From an uncultured Desulfovibrio sp. (GTDB lineage: Bacteria > Desulfobacterota > Desulfovibrionia > Desulfovibrionales > Desulfovibrionaceae), in contig CAMQVJ010000010.1 of assembly GCA_947038175.1 (NCBI GenBank), forward strand, positions 1 to 50,584: a DNA stretch of 50,584 bases, given 5' to 3'. The number at the start of each line of letters is the position of its first letter. The stretch's first letter is position 1. Positions 16,991 through 27,803 of this stretch are shown one piece after another. The notes below the pieces were generated by a model that did no database searches, was not told where the DNA came from, and worked only from the letters and a program-made list of their open reading frames with translations. The translations under genes and the position numbers were made by a program.

Positions 16991-18010
16991 CTATGCGAGA
17001 TGCATCGCAGTTCTGACTCTTTGCATTGTTTCTTCTGCCGCTTTTGCAGCTTTCTCATTTCCATAAGCAAGTACCTCACGGATATGGGCTTGCGTAATTT
17101 GCGCACGACGCTCTTGGAAAGGAGCGAGAAAATCTTCAAGGCCCTTCATGAAAATCTTTTTACAGTCAACACAACCAAGCGTTGCCTTTGTGCAACCTTC
17201 TCTAATTTCGGACTGAGTCGCTTCATCGGTTAGCAATATATGGTAAGGAAATAAATTACAGACATCAGGGTTACCCACATCTGTTTTTCTTAAACGTGCA
17301 GGATCAGTAAACATAGAGCGAACTTTTGGAGAGATTTCTTCAATACTATCGCTTAAATAAATACCGTTACCATAACTTTTACTCATTTTACGCCCGTCAA
17401 GTCCAGGGCATTTTGCAGAAGGGGTTAACCGTGCTTGTGGCTCTGGAAATGTTTCCCCATAAAGAAAATTAAAACGACGAGCAATTTCCCTAGTGAGTTC
17501 CATGTGCGGCAATTGGTCTTGCCCAACGGGGACCCAAGACGGACGATAAAGTAAAATATCAGAAGCCATAAGCACAGGATAACCAAGAAAACCATAATTA
17601 CCTAGGTCTTTAGTGGTAATTTCCTGCTGCTGTTCCTTATAGGTTGGATTTCTTTCTAGCCAGCTATTAGGTGTTATCATAGAAAGCAGTAAATGAAGTT
17701 CTGCGTGTTGCTTTACACTGGATTGACGAAAAATAGTACAAGATTCAGGGTCAAGTCCTACACTCAGCCAATCAAGAACCATGGCTTCCACAAATTCACC
17801 CACCCTTGAAGTGTCGGCATAATCACTGGTTAGGGCATGCCAATCAGCGACAAAGAAAAATGCCTCACTATCGTGTTGCATACTAACAAAGTTTTTGAGT
17901 GCACCAAAATAATGGCCAATATGTAAAGGACCTGTAGGGCGCATGCCAGAAACCGTGCGACTGCATTGAGCCTGTAAGGATACTTGAATTTGATCTTCTG
18001 CTGTAGACAT
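16991..18010 (-). CDS. trpS: Tryptophanyl-tRNA synthetase
   Basis: A 339-residue class I synthetase. The HIGH box GPLHIGHYFGAL is near residue 29 and KMSKS in GRKMSKSYGN near residue 205; length matches bacterial TrpRS (about 330-340). An unusual point is three or four Cys around residue 280 (CTKATLGCVDCKK), a pattern seen in some TrpRS enzymes with a metal or Fe-S site. The gene ends in TAG; reading it as Pyl would append a 15-residue hydrophobic/basic tail before TAA. ATG 18010 follows GGAGAG. Confidence 0.96.
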   Translation of the reverse strand: MSTAEDQIQVSLQAQCSRTVSGMRPTGPLHIGHYFGALKNFVSMQHDSEAFFFVADWHALTSDYADTSRVGEFVEAMVLDWLSVGLDPESCTIFRQSSVKQHAELHLLLSMITPNSWLERNPTYKEQQQEITTKDLGNYGFLGYPVLMASDILLYRPSWVPVGQDQLPHMELTREIARRFNFLYGETFPEPQARLTPSAKCPGLDGRKMSKSYGNGIYLSDSIEEISPKVRSMFTDPARLRKTDVGNPDVCNLFPYHILLTDEATQSEIREGCTKATLGCVDCKKIFMKGLEDFLAPFQERRAQITQAHIREVLAYGNEKAAKAAEETMQRVRTAMHLA

Positions 18011-18027
18011 AAAAACTCTCCTGCGTA

Positions 18028-18699
18028 TTAAATACCAAAAATAGTGACTAATAAATTAACAGATAAAGCAATAAAAGGAAGAAGTATTTTTCCTAAAATA
18101 CCCGTAAACAGGAGTATTATAAGAATAATCATACCATAACGCTCAAGAGATGCGTATTGATACGCCAAATGATTTGGCAAAACACCCATAACAATTTTGC
18201 TCCCATCAAGGGGAGGTATAGGCACAAGATTAATAAAAGCAAGCCCCAAATTAGCTATAATACCAACCCTAAACATGCTGAAGAGAAACTCCAAAACACC
18301 AGGGGATTGTAATAGTAACGGTGCGCAAATAATAAGGATTTTATAAAAAAGAGCGAATATCATTGCTAAAAGAATATTCGACAAAGGTCCTGCGGCAGCA
18401 ATCCACATCATATCTTTTTTCGGGTCACGTAAATTACGTGCATTAACAGGTACAGGTTTTGCCCAGCCAAAAATAAAAGGACTGGTCAATGCCGTTAAAA
18501 CACAAGTAAATAGACCAAGGGGGTCAATATGAGGCACAGGGTTCAGGGTAAGACGCCCAAGCATAAATGCAGTGGAGTCCCCTTTTTTATAAGCCATATA
18601 ACCGTGCGCAACCTCATGCACAATAATCCCAAGCAAAACAGGAATCAGTGAATAAGACAAGACTTGAAGCGTATTTTGTATTGAAAAATTTTCTATCAT
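18028..18699 (-). CDS. M50-family site-2 protease-like membrane metalloprotease
   Basis: A 223-residue membrane protein with several hydrophobic helices. The zinc motif HEVAH (about residue 27) and the second ligand in NLVPIPPLDGSKI (about 168) match the short, PDZ-less M50 peptidases. Substrates are unknown. It lies 17 bases upstream of trpS and is likely cotranscribed with it, a common pairing in this group of bacteria. Confidence 0.88.
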   Translation of the reverse strand: MIENFSIQNTLQVLSYSLIPVLLGIIVHEVAHGYMAYKKGDSTAFMLGRLTLNPVPHIDPLGLFTCVLTALTSPFIFGWAKPVPVNARNLRDPKKDMMWIAAAGPLSNILLAMIFALFYKILIICAPLLLQSPGVLEFLFSMFRVGIIANLGLAFINLVPIPPLDGSKIVMGVLPNHLAYQYASLERYGMIILIILLFTGILGKILLPFIALSVNLLVTIFGI

Positions 18700-18791
18700 A
18701 ATTCGGTGAATTTACCACGTTATCCGCACAATCGCAAGTAAATACATCTTACAAATTAAGGGAATATTACGTAATTATCAATTTTCTTTTT

Positions 18792-18862
18792 TTGGGGGAG
18801 TTGAACTCCCCCAAACCCCCACATTTCGTGTTTTTTGTAAACACGTTTACAAAAAACACGAA
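18792..18862. repeat. Composite palindromic intergenic element, copy 1
   Basis: Two adjacent inverted repeats. The first, TTGGGGGAGTT G AACTCCCCCAA (18792-18814), is GC-rich; the second pairs 18825-18842 with 18845-18862 perfectly over 18 bp (TTCGTGTTTTTTGTAAAC) with a 2-base centre. The same two-part build recurs at four other intergenic sites in this window. Confidence 0.85.
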
Positions 18863-18988
18863 GATATGAGGTTTTCAGCTAAACAAAGGGTTCGGTAGCT
18901 GTTTATGTTTACGAGCATAATGAGTACTTATGTAAAGAGACAGCAAGAACAACATGCCCCTTGGTGGAGAATTTCCTACTCAACGGGT

Positions 18989-19027
18989 AAAAAAAAGCCC
19001 ACGATGTCATTTTAACAACATGAGGGC
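18989..19027 (-). terminator. Intrinsic terminator after the FlgO-like operon
   Basis: On the minus strand GCCCTCATGT pairs with ACATCGTGGGC (one mismatch and one wobble/bulge) and is followed by TTTTTTTT. It lies about 60 bases past the stop of the gene at 19083. Confidence 0.7.
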
Positions 19028-19082
19028 AAAATATTTATAGTATTCACTCATTCTTACAAGCTTCAATAGTTTTCGTAATCAT

Positions 19083-19712
19083 CTATGGTAATTTTGTGCC
19101 CGTTGTAGGTGCAAGCGGCGGAACTTCCGTTCCATTTTCCACAAGCAAAGGAACAATCTCCCTATAAACAGGAACCGTTGACGTCGCCATCGCAATAACC
19201 TCTGTACTATTCATATGGAGAAGTCGAATATTAAAACGCACGCCACGCTTTGAAATAGTATACGTACCGACTAAAAGGAGTTCCGTTTGCACATCTTCCT
19301 TAGAAAGCTTAGCGGTATCACGAGTCAAAAAAAGTTCGCCAACTCCAGGGGTCATAACAATTTCTGTACCTTTTCGTATTTCAACTATTCGATAGCCTTT
19401 TGTTTTAAAACCTCGTGCAAGTTCTTCGCTCATTTGCCGAGCAAGGGTATTTGTTTTTTGTAAATCATTGAGATTTGCAGGCACGGTGAATGCTATACGT
19501 AAAGCACTACGAGGGTGAACTTCTCCAAGCAAAATCAGAAGTTGCTTATCAAGGTCGTTTACGGCGGCATTGGCAGCTTTAGGTATATAACCTCCTCGAA
19601 TAAGAAAGTTCATGGCATTCTCCACGTCGGAAGTAAACGCATTAGCTGCAGCCGTAAGAGGCATTAGTAATGTTAAAATCAGTAAAATAATAATGCCGAT
19701 GCGGTTTTTCAT
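19083..19712 (-). CDS. FlgO-family exported protein
   Basis: A 209-residue protein with an N-terminal signal peptide (hydrophobic IIILLILTLLMPLTAAANA). The core residues 75-170 (NLNDLQKTNTLARQMSEEL, FKTKGYRIVEIR, LLLVGTYTISKRGV) fit the FlgO domain, found in outer-membrane proteins linked to flagella or envelope maintenance. No lipobox Cys is present, unlike many relatives. It is the last of three genes (20882-19083) and is separated by 66 bases from a small lipoprotein gene. Ends in TAG, 12 codons before a TGA. Confidence 0.78.
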   Translation of the reverse strand: MKNRIGIIILLILTLLMPLTAAANAFTSDVENAMNFLIRGGYIPKAANAAVNDLDKQLLILLGEVHPRSALRIAFTVPANLNDLQKTNTLARQMSEELARGFKTKGYRIVEIRKGTEIVMTPGVGELFLTRDTAKLSKEDVQTELLLVGTYTISKRGVRFNIRLLHMNSTEVIAMATSTVPVYREIVPLLVENGTEVPPLAPTTGTKLP

Positions 19713-19778
19713 GGTGGAAACCCAATCCTATTTATAAAAAATCAAATATTTATTGACTAATAATGCACAGACAAGAAA

Positions 19779-20024
19779 TTAGCGAACCGATTTTATTACT
19801 CGTTGCATATCTTCCATTTCCTTCTTCAACTGAACAATACCTGCTTCAGATGTAGCAGAAGAAAGAGCAATGCTATAATAATGATACGCAAGTTCATAAC
19901 GTTCAGAATTTCGCATTTCCACAGCTTGTTTCCAATTTTGCAAAGTGTGAGAGTCTTCTGCCACAGTAACATTCGTCCTGCAAGCACTCATCATAAGCAA
20001 ACAAATTATCAGTATTTTCTTCAT
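19779..20024 (-). CDS. Small lipoprotein with a TPR-like helix pair
   Basis: An 81-residue protein with a short leader and lipobox LLMMSAC at residue 14. The remainder (WKQAVEMRNSERYELAYHYYSIAL) looks like a single TPR-type helical hairpin. It sits between the two FlgO-family genes on the same strand and may be an envelope partner of them. Function unknown. Confidence 0.7.
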   Translation of the reverse strand: MKKILIICLLMMSACRTNVTVAEDSHTLQNWKQAVEMRNSERYELAYHYYSIALSSATSEAGIVQLKKEMEDMQRVIKSVR

Positions 20025-20048
20025 TTTTATACCATATTCTGTTAATAG

Positions 20049-20882
20049 TTATTGCAGCGGCTTTCCCTGAACAATAGGCAATCCACCAACAGAAAGAGGC
20101 GGTGGTATAACTGCTTTTGGGCGATAACTACGTTCAGTCATACGTCCCACCAAAGGCGTTACAGGAAAAATAGTTTGAGCTGTTCTAAGCACCATTCCAT
20201 CATAACCACGAATAAGGCGAACATTCATAAAAAGATAATCTTCATCTCGATAAAACGTGCCTGTTATAATAGCGGCATCCTTAGAAACAACAGGTACTTT
20301 ATACGTACCATCGCTTATTCCAAAGGCAAAGCCACCTTCATTAATAATTAAATCCCTTGCGCTATAATCTCGAACAGGAAAGCCACGATTGTTAAACTCA
20401 TAAGTAAACGCATCACGCAAATATTGCCCAAATGGTGTTGGCAATGTGAGATCGTGTTGCGGAGTAAATGTCGTAATATAAGCAACCATGCCCTTCACAC
20501 CTGAAAAAGCCCACGTTTCTAAAAGCTGTGAAGTTAACTCACGCACCTTTAAACGTAGCTCATGAGCATCAAGGTAAGTAGCAGAAGGGTTCAAAGTATT
20601 TTCAATAGGAATGCGAACAAAATCATCGCCTTTAGCATTTGGGACAATAATCTCAGACGGCACCCCCTTTGTGGAATAGCTCGTATAAGAACCACCAGGA
20701 AGTCTTACCTTCCCGTCCCTATCACCTTGTAAAACCGTCGCAGGATTAAAGCATTCTAGCGGATCATTCGCCTGATATTCTCTAGCTGTCAACATCTCAT
20801 CACTAGCCCCAGTGCGGGCATGCGCAGGAAAAACACAAAGAGCAAAGACGAAATAGACGCATATTATATAAATTCTATTCAT
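20049..20882 (-). CDS. FlgO-family exported protein, second copy
   Basis: A 277-residue protein with a signal peptide (cleavage after FPAHA). Residues about 110-240 (LRLKVRELTSQLLETW, FTYEFNNRGFPVRDYSARDL, AAIITGTFYRDEDYLFMNVRLI) have the FlgO-like arrangement found in the gene at 19083, and the C terminus is Pro-rich. First gene of the three-gene set. The pair looks like an old duplication; a role in surface or flagellar outer-membrane structure is inferred only from family membership. Confidence 0.75.
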   Translation of the reverse strand: MNRIYIICVYFVFALCVFPAHARTGASDEMLTAREYQANDPLECFNPATVLQGDRDGKVRLPGGSYTSYSTKGVPSEIIVPNAKGDDFVRIPIENTLNPSATYLDAHELRLKVRELTSQLLETWAFSGVKGMVAYITTFTPQHDLTLPTPFGQYLRDAFTYEFNNRGFPVRDYSARDLIINEGGFAFGISDGTYKVPVVSKDAAIITGTFYRDEDYLFMNVRLIRGYDGMVLRTAQTIFPVTPLVGRMTERSYRPKAVIPPPLSVGGLPIVQGKPLQ

Positions 20883-21125
20883 AGGGAAAACTCCAAAAAT
20901 AACTAAAAAAGACGAAATTTATCAAAACATGAGTATTAAAAAAACACAGCACTAATATTTTTCTCTCTATATCCTTTTCGGTAATTTCTAAAAAAAGTTT
21001 AGACTAATGCCAAAGCTCTGTATAATTGGTTTTCTGGGAGAACAAACAGGAAAAATATTCCCCTATAAAGATACACTCCCACCCTCAAGAATTTTCCGTA
21101 CAAAGAAACATAGTTCACATAAAAA

Positions 21126-21614
21126 TTATTTATCTTCCATGGAAAAATCAACCCGTATTTTATATAATTTCTTTGCTGGTAAGTTCAAAATCTCAACACC
21201 TGTTCTCTCACTAATCCCTGCAAGGGTTTCACATACTGTGTCCCAAGAAGACGCTATAAGTGTAAACCACACATTATATTCATGTTTACGTAAATAATTA
21301 TGCGTAACACCCTTTTGAGAATTCACGTCAGCAATAAACGTTTGCAAATTCTCCTCCGATACTTTAGCAGCGCACAAGGTAGAGCGAAAACCTAATTTTT
21401 GAGATTGAAAATTGGCACCTAAGCGTCTAATAATACCAACTTTTTTTAAGTTTCTCACATGTTCAAACGCTTCAACTTCACTCACACCAACCATATCACC
21501 AATGACCGCATATGGTCTTGGAGCTAGAGGGAATTTGGTTTGAATGATATCCAAAATCTTCTTGTCAACTAAATTCAACTCATATGAGTTTTCTGAAGCA
21601 TTATTGTTTTTCAT
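21126..21614 (-). CDS. Siroheme decarboxylase subunit (AhbA/AhbB, Lrp/AsnC fold)
   Basis: A 162-residue protein with an N-terminal winged helix (LNLVDKKILDIIQTKFPLAPRP) and an AsnC-like ligand-binding half (NYLRKHEYNVWFTLIASS, with the conserved H/N-Y/W pattern). These features fit AhbA/AhbB-NirD-type siroheme decarboxylases, which convert siroheme to didecarboxysiroheme in the alternative haem route of sulfate reducers. ATG 21614 has AGGT at good spacing and replaces a start eight codons upstream. The second subunit is not in the window, so which of AhbA/AhbB it is remains open. Confidence 0.82.
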   Translation of the reverse strand: MKNNNASENSYELNLVDKKILDIIQTKFPLAPRPYAVIGDMVGVSEVEAFEHVRNLKKVGIIRRLGANFQSQKLGFRSTLCAAKVSEENLQTFIADVNSQKGVTHNYLRKHEYNVWFTLIASSWDTVCETLAGISERTGVEILNLPAKKLYKIRVDFSMEDK

Positions 21615-21902
21615 AATATTACCTAGGATGTGTTTCAAAATTCAATACTATTCGTACCTTGCAGATTTTACCTAGTAAAACTTATTTACTTACAATTCTA
21701 TACTATCTGCAAATACCAAGCCATATTCAAAAATATTCAAAAGTAAAAAGAATATTAGGGGCTTCTCTTCTCGGAAAATCATGAGAATATATATTCTATA
21801 TAAAAAAAAGAAGCGTTTAATCATAGCGTGCAGACAAAATTTTAGCAAGCATTATAGTAAGCCCTTAACCGACACCCACGTCAGTGTATTTTGCTTTTTT
21901 TT

Positions 21903-21978
21903 GGGGGAGTTCAACTCCCCATCTGAGCTCTCTATTTACGTATTTACGAGGCACGAGTAAATACGCAAATAGACAGCT
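21903..21978. repeat. Composite palindromic intergenic element, copy 2
   Basis: GGGGAGTT C AACTCCCC (21904-21920), nearly the same as the first half of the copy at 18792, then a 22-bp hairpin between 21926-21947 and 21957-21978 (AGCTCTCTATTTACG...) with two mismatches and a 9-base loop. Confidence 0.82.
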
Positions 21979-22093
21979 TATATACAAAGGACAATGCGAG
22001 AGTTCAATAGTTTTGTATATTAATAACTTTATATATTATCGATATTAATACTCTATAAATTGAATACACTCATATTTTTTTCAGGAAGGGGGC

Positions 22094-22136
22094 GAGGGGG
22101 AAACCTCATTTTTTAAAAAAATGGGGTTTCCCCCTC
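22094..22136. repeat. Long imperfect hairpin, palindromic element copy 3
   Basis: GAGGGGGAAACC T CATTTTTT pairs with AAAAAATG G GGTTTCCCCCTC, about 20 bp with one mismatch. The GC-rich base and A/T-rich apex resemble the element at 23428-23473. Confidence 0.75.
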
Positions 22137-22181
22137 AAAAAAAATAAACACTCAAAAAAATAAACACTCAAAAAATAATCC
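22133..22181 (+). repeat. Short direct repeat, three units
   Basis: Three consecutive copies of CTCAAAAAAATAAACA (the first with one extra A, the last diverged) lie 50 bases upstream of the YhcC-like gene. Slippage in the A-runs could vary the spacing to that gene. Confidence 0.65.
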
Positions 22182-22231
22182 TCTCAAGGAATAAACTTGC
22201 TATTTCAAGTGACAACTCCTAAACTACGCCC

Positions 22232-23206
22232 ATGAAAAGAAATTACCATTACTACTCCTTCGACACATGGCTTAAAGCGGTGCATGGAGAAAAAGTTCAA
22301 AAAATATCCCTCGATGCAAATTCAGGCTGTCCAAACAGAGACGGCACCATTAGCAAAAAAGGCTGCACTTTCTGCGATGCTCAAGGTTCAGGATCTGGCC
22401 TTATGAGCACAGGGCTTAGCCTTCTTGAGCAGTGGCAATTCTGGCGTGAAAAATTTGCCATATCCGACAGACTAAAACACACGCATTTATTCCTAGCCTA
22501 TATGCAGTCCTTTAGTAACACCTACGGCAGTGCAAGACGCCTCAGGCTTATAACAAATGAACTGCAAACACTCAAAAATATCGTAGGACTCGCCATCGGT
22601 ACAAGACCCGATTGCATCGATGATGAAAAACTCGCCATACTCTCAAAACTCCCATGGGACAACACATGGCTTGAATTTGGCGTGCAATCCATGCATGACA
22701 AAACACTTCAGCGTATCTCAAGAGGCCACGATGCAGAATGCTCTAAACAAGCCATCATAAAAGCACACGAGCACGGACTAAAAGTCTGTGTGCACCTCAT
22801 GGCTGCCCTGCCTGGAGAAACCGAGGACGACTTCATAGAGACAGTGAAAAGAGTCTGCGAACTACCCATTAGCGGAATAAAACTACACGGCCTCTACGTT
22901 TGCAAAGGCACAGAAATGGAAAATGAGTTTCGCAACAAAACCTACGTCCCTATGGAAAAGCAAAGATACGCAGAGCTCATCGTAAAAGCTCTCACAATTA
23001 TACCATCACACATAGTGATTCACAGGCTTTGCGCCGATTTCACAGGCGACGCCCTCGTTGCACCCGAATGGGCGTCTCAAAAAGGATCTGTCCTTAGGCA
23101 AATCGACGAACTACTCCATATTCAAGGTTTATGGCAAGGCTGTAATGCCGATGTGCCAAACAAAAACCCCTTCAATGAAGCACACGAAACAAGTAGTTTG
23201 GATTAA
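22232..23206 (+). CDS. yhcC: YhcC-type (TIGR01212) radical SAM protein
   Basis: A 324-residue radical SAM enzyme. The cluster motif is CPNRDGTISKKGCTFC (near residues 33-48), the long-spaced Cys arrangement of the TIGR01212/YhcC family, followed by AIGTRPDCIDDE and LEFGVQSMHDKTLQRISRGH. The reaction is not established. It is the only plus-strand gene between 9 and 39 kb and stands alone. Its codon use looks slightly more GC-rich than that of the flanking genes. Confidence 0.88.
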   Translation: MKRNYHYYSFDTWLKAVHGEKVQKISLDANSGCPNRDGTISKKGCTFCDAQGSGSGLMSTGLSLLEQWQFWREKFAISDRLKHTHLFLAYMQSFSNTYGSARRLRLITNELQTLKNIVGLAIGTRPDCIDDEKLAILSKLPWDNTWLEFGVQSMHDKTLQRISRGHDAECSKQAIIKAHEHGLKVCVHLMAALPGETEDDFIETVKRVCELPISGIKLHGLYVCKGTEMENEFRNKTYVPMEKQRYAELIVKALTIIPSHIVIHRLCADFTGDALVAPEWASQKGSVLRQIDELLHIQGLWQGCNADVPNKNPFNEAHETSSLD

Positions 23207-23213
23207 TTTGTTT

Positions 23214-23309
23214 ATTTTTGATTTTTGATTTTTGATTTTTGATTTTTGATTTTTTTCTTTCTTTTTTCTTTCTTTTTTCTTTCTTTTTCTGGGGGCATGA
23301 TGCCCCCAG
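23214..23309. repeat. Two simple tandem repeats followed by a GC-rich palindrome
   Basis: Five copies of ATTTTTG (23214-23248), then three of CTTTCTTTTTT (23257-23288), then CTGGGGGCAT G ATGCCCCCAG (23289-23309). All lie between the convergent yhcC and atpC genes. The T-rich runs after yhcC may help its termination; the palindrome belongs to the intergenic family seen elsewhere. Confidence 0.8.
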
Positions 23310-23427
23310 ACCCCCCAAATTAAAGTACCAAGGGTGTTTATCCCTTAATAATACATTTATCTCATAAATAATTTTGACTATTAAACAAAAAAAATTCCTC
23401 AAACAAAAGTTTTTGGAAAGATGGGGG

Positions 23428-23473
23428 TCTGGGGGAAGAAAACTTTTTTTCAAAAAAGTTTTCTTCCCCCAGA
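23428..23473. terminator. Perfect 22-bp hairpin after the atp operon
   Basis: TCTGGGGGAAGAAAACTTTTTT (23428-23449) pairs perfectly with 23452-23473 around a 2-base loop. It is 15 bases beyond the atpC stop, so it likely ends the atp transcript, and CAGACCCCC at 23307 is complementary to GGGGGTCTG at 23423, so both palindromes may form one structure. Confidence 0.75.
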
Positions 23474-23487
23474 TAATATTTTACAAA

Positions 23488-23892
23488 CTAGATTCTTTTA
23501 GTCAATCCCAAACGCACGATAGCTCGTTTCAAGGCCAACTCTGCACGCATATGATCTACTTCATTTTTATGAAGAGGTAAAAGACGTTCTTCTGCTCGCT
23601 TTAAAGCAGCTTCTGCTCTTTTAACATCAATATTGTCTGCTATTTCAGCAGATTGTGCCAAGATAGAAATCTTATTTTCAGCAACTTCTGCGAAGCCACC
23701 AGAAATAAAGACTTGCGTTTCTTTACCATCAATGCGGTAATAAAGCAGACCGATTTGAAGCGCTGTAAGCAATGGAATGTGACCAGCAAGAACACCAAAT
23801 TCCCCGTCTACGCCAGGAGCGCCTACATAATCGACATATGTGTCGAGAACAATTTGGTCAGGGGTTACTATCTCAAGGTGAAGCAATGCCAT
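23488..23892 (-). CDS. atpC: F1 ATP synthase epsilon subunit
   Basis: A 134-residue epsilon subunit. The start ATG 23892 has GGAGAG upstream; a start ten codons further is not supported. The beta-sandwich pattern [32 protein letters not shown] and the C-terminal helical pair ([11 protein letters not shown]) are typical. It couples rotor movement and can inhibit ATP hydrolysis. Last gene of the operon. Ends in TAG; the next in-frame stop is about 40 codons further, so read-through here would be the largest change of any core protein in the window. Confidence 0.95.
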   Translation of the reverse strand: MALLHLEIVTPDQIVLDTYVDYVGAPGVDGEFGVLAGHIPLLTALQIGLLYYRIDGKETQVFISGGFAEVAENKISILAQSAEIADNIDVKRAEAALKRAEERLLPLHKNEVDHMRAELALKRAIVRLGLTKRI

Positions 23893-23981
23893 GCTAACTC
23901 TCCTATGCTCATCTGTGTTCACAGAAATATTCTAAAAGAAAATGTGTCACCCCATTTGCAAACGCAAACGAGGTGGCAATA

Positions 23982-25406
<1,425 letters not shown>

Positions 25407-25409
25407 CTA

Positions 25410-26282
25410 CTACTGGCTTTGCAGCGCATTTGCGCCACCTACAATGTCCATAAGATCGTTGGTAATGGATGCCTGACGTGTTTTGTTATACAACAAAGTT
25501 AGTGAGGACATCATTTCATCGCAGTTATTGGTTGCGTTATTCATTGCGAACATACGCGCAGCATTTTCACTCGCATGAGTGTCTAGTAAACCACGGTAAA
25601 TTTCAACATTGATATAACGCGGCAAAAGCTCTGCAAGTAAAACTGCTACGTTAGGTTCATATATATATTCTATCTGAGAACTGCCTGCTTCTTCTGTTGA
25701 AGGTTCAACAGGTAAAAGAAGACTGGCGGTAGCAATTTGACGAGACATACTCACAAATTCACTATACACAAGGTATACTTCATCTGCGGTATTGTTTTCA
25801 TACGCATGAGAAACTGTATTTCCAAGTTGCACTGCAAATTGAAAATTCAAACGTCCCATTATATCCGTCATGGAATCAAAAAGAACATAAGAAGTTTTTT
25901 TCACTGCGTCACGACCCTTACGGCCCACACATAAAAATTGAACTTCCTTGCCTTCCTGCTCTTTCTCTTTAGCAAGCTTCAAAGCACGCGTAATGAGATT
26001 GATATTAAAACCACCGCAAAGACCACGGTCAGAAGTTATAAGAATAATTATAACATTCTGCTTCTTCTCATGAACTTGCAAAAGAGGGTGGCTTGCATCC
26101 TCGGTACGTGCAGCAAGATCAGACAACATGGAACTAAATTTCTTCGCATAAGGTCGAAATCGGTCAATGCGCATCTGAGCACCTCGCAAACCTGATGAAG
26201 CAACCATTCCCATGGCCTTCGTGATTTGCTTAGTCTTGCCAACACCTGCAATTTGTAGTTTTACATCTTTCAACGAAGGCAT
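25410..26282 (-). CDS. atpG: F1 ATP synthase gamma subunit
   Basis: A 290-residue rotor shaft subunit. The N-terminal helix (MPSLKDVKLQIAGVGKTKQI) and C-terminal helix (RQASITNDLMDIVGGANAL) are the paired coiled coil of gamma, and the SDRGLCGGFN motif is conserved. It is flanked by atpA and atpD as usual. The stop is a tandem amber, CAG TAG TAG, followed by GAG: unusual and of interest in a UAG-decoding genome. Confidence 0.97.
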   Translation of the reverse strand: MPSLKDVKLQIAGVGKTKQITKAMGMVASSGLRGAQMRIDRFRPYAKKFSSMLSDLAARTEDASHPLLQVHEKKQNVIIILITSDRGLCGGFNINLITRALKLAKEKEQEGKEVQFLCVGRKGRDAVKKTSYVLFDSMTDIMGRLNFQFAVQLGNTVSHAYENNTADEVYLVYSEFVSMSRQIATASLLLPVEPSTEEAGSSQIEYIYEPNVAVLLAELLPRYINVEIYRGLLDTHASENAARMFAMNNATNNCDEMMSSLTLLYNKTRQASITNDLMDIVGGANALQSQ

Positions 26283-26285
26283 GAG

Positions 26286-27800
26286 TTACCCCCGAGCCTG
26301 AAAGGCTGCCTTAAACTCTTTAATGGTCGAGTTGAGGCGTGATTCCAAGTCTTCATCAAGTTTTTCACGTTCGCGAATGTCTGTCAAAATGTCCTTTTTA
26401 GAGCTACGAAGCAATTCTAAAAAGCCTGCTTCAAATTCTAAGACATTTGCAACATCAACATCATCGAGGAAACCTTTAGCTGCTGTATAAATAGAAGCTA
26501 CCTGTTCTTCGGTTGACATAGGTTGATATTGAGCTTGCTTGAGGAGTTCTGTCATGCGGGCACCACGAGCAAGAGTTGCTTGTGTTGTTTTATCAAGATC
26601 AGAACCAAACTGTGCAAAAGCTGCCATTTCACGGTACTGAGCTAGATCAAGTCTAAGAGTACCAGCAACTTGCTTCATTGCCTTAATTTGTGCTGCCCCA
26701 CCAACGCGTGATACAGAAATACCAACGTTAATAGCAGGACGAATACCAGCATTGAAAAGATTCGATTCAAGAAATACCTGACCATCTGTAATTGAAATTA
26801 CGTTGGTTGGGATATATGCTGAAACGTCACCAGCTTGTGTCTCAATAACAGGAAGAGCCGTCAAAGATCCAGCGCCTAATTCATCAGAAAGTTTCGCAGC
26901 ACGCTCGAGTAAACGGGAGTGCAAATAGAAAACGCCACCAGGAAACGCTTCACGGCCTGGAGGACGACGAAGCAAGAGGGACATCTGACGATAAGCAACC
27001 GCTTGCTTTGATAAATCATCATAAATAATAAGTGCGTGTTGTCCACTATCTCTGTAATATTCTGCCATTGTACAACCAGAATACGCAGCGATATACTGCA
27101 ATGGCGCAGCTTCAGAAGCAGACGCAGACACAATAGTGGTATATTCCATAGCTCCGTAATGGCGAAGTTTTTCCGCAACAAGTGCTACAGTAGCTTCTTT
27201 TTGACCAATCGCAACATAGAAACAACGGACGCCTGTATGTTTTTGAGCTAAAATAGCATCAACACAAACAGCGGTTTTACCAACTTGACGGTCACCAATA
27301 ATAAGCTCACGCTGTCCACGCCCAATAGGAGTGATAGCGTCAATAGCTTTAATGCCTGTTACCATAGGTTCATGCACGCTCTTACGAGCCATGATACCAG
27401 GAGCTTTAAGCTCAACAGGACGAGTTTCGGTTGATTCAACAGGACCAAGCCCATCAATAGGTTGTCCAAGCGGGTTTAGTACACGGCCAGCGACAGCGTC
27501 ACCAACAGGTACTGAGAAGATTTTGCCTGTACGTTTTACAGGATCGCCTTCTTTTACGCCACGGTCACTTCCAAGAAGTGCAACACCAACGTTGTCCTCT
27601 TCAAGGTTAAGCACCATACCCATAAGCCCACCAGGAAATTCTAGTAATTCCATAGCCATAGCATTCTGCACACCATATACGCGGGCGATACCATCACCAA
27701 CGTAAAGCACTGTGCCAGTTTCGCTCATTTCAACACGTTGGTCGTAATTGCGAATCTGCTCTTCAATAATCTTTCCGATTTCTTCAGCCTTAATTTGCAT
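26286..27800 (-). CDS. atpA: F1 ATP synthase alpha subunit
   Basis: A 504-residue non-catalytic alpha subunit. P-loop GDRQVGKTA (about residue 169), Walker [13 protein letters not shown] and the alpha/beta signature around [14 protein letters not shown]. Length is standard. The start is 3 bases after the atpH stop. Ends in TAA. Confidence 0.98.
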   Translation of the reverse strand: MQIKAEEIGKIIEEQIRNYDQRVEMSETGTVLYVGDGIARVYGVQNAMAMELLEFPGGLMGMVLNLEEDNVGVALLGSDRGVKEGDPVKRTGKIFSVPVGDAVAGRVLNPLGQPIDGLGPVESTETRPVELKAPGIMARKSVHEPMVTGIKAIDAITPIGRGQRELIIGDRQVGKTAVCVDAILAQKHTGVRCFYVAIGQKEATVALVAEKLRHYGAMEYTTIVSASASEAAPLQYIAAYSGCTMAEYYRDSGQHALIIYDDLSKQAVAYRQMSLLLRRPPGREAFPGGVFYLHSRLLERAAKLSDELGAGSLTALPVIETQAGDVSAYIPTNVISITDGQVFLESNLFNAGIRPAINVGISVSRVGGAAQIKAMKQVAGTLRLDLAQYREMAAFAQFGSDLDKTTQATLARGARMTELLKQAQYQPMSTEEQVASIYTAAKGFLDDVDVANVLEFEAGFLELLRSSKKDILTDIREREKLDEDLESRLNSTIKEFKAAFQARG

Positions 27801-27803
27801 GGC

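Larger units (their letters stand above)
18700..19082. other. Intergenic region holding a composite palindrome and a terminator
   Basis: About 380 bases between the site-2 protease gene (which starts at 18699) and the FlgO-like gene (which ends at 19083). It holds the repeat at 18792-18862 and the terminator at 18989-19027, listed separately. No convincing gene. Confidence 0.6.
21615..22231. other. Intergenic region with two palindromic elements and a tandem repeat
   Basis: About 615 bases between divergently placed genes. It holds the repeats at 21903-21978, 22094-22136 and 22133-22181, listed separately. The remaining sequence is AT-rich with no gene that I can support; promoters for both flanking genes must lie here but no clear -35/-10 pair was found. 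Confidence 0.6.

Noticed and set aside
22133..23289. Short direct repeats as a possible CRISPR array
   Set aside because: Units are only 7-16 bases, contiguous and without unique spacers, and no cas gene is near.
23172..23453. 93-codon minus-strand frame across the repeats after yhcC
   Set aside because: Its translation is a Lys/Lys-Glu run produced by the tandem repeats; no RBS.
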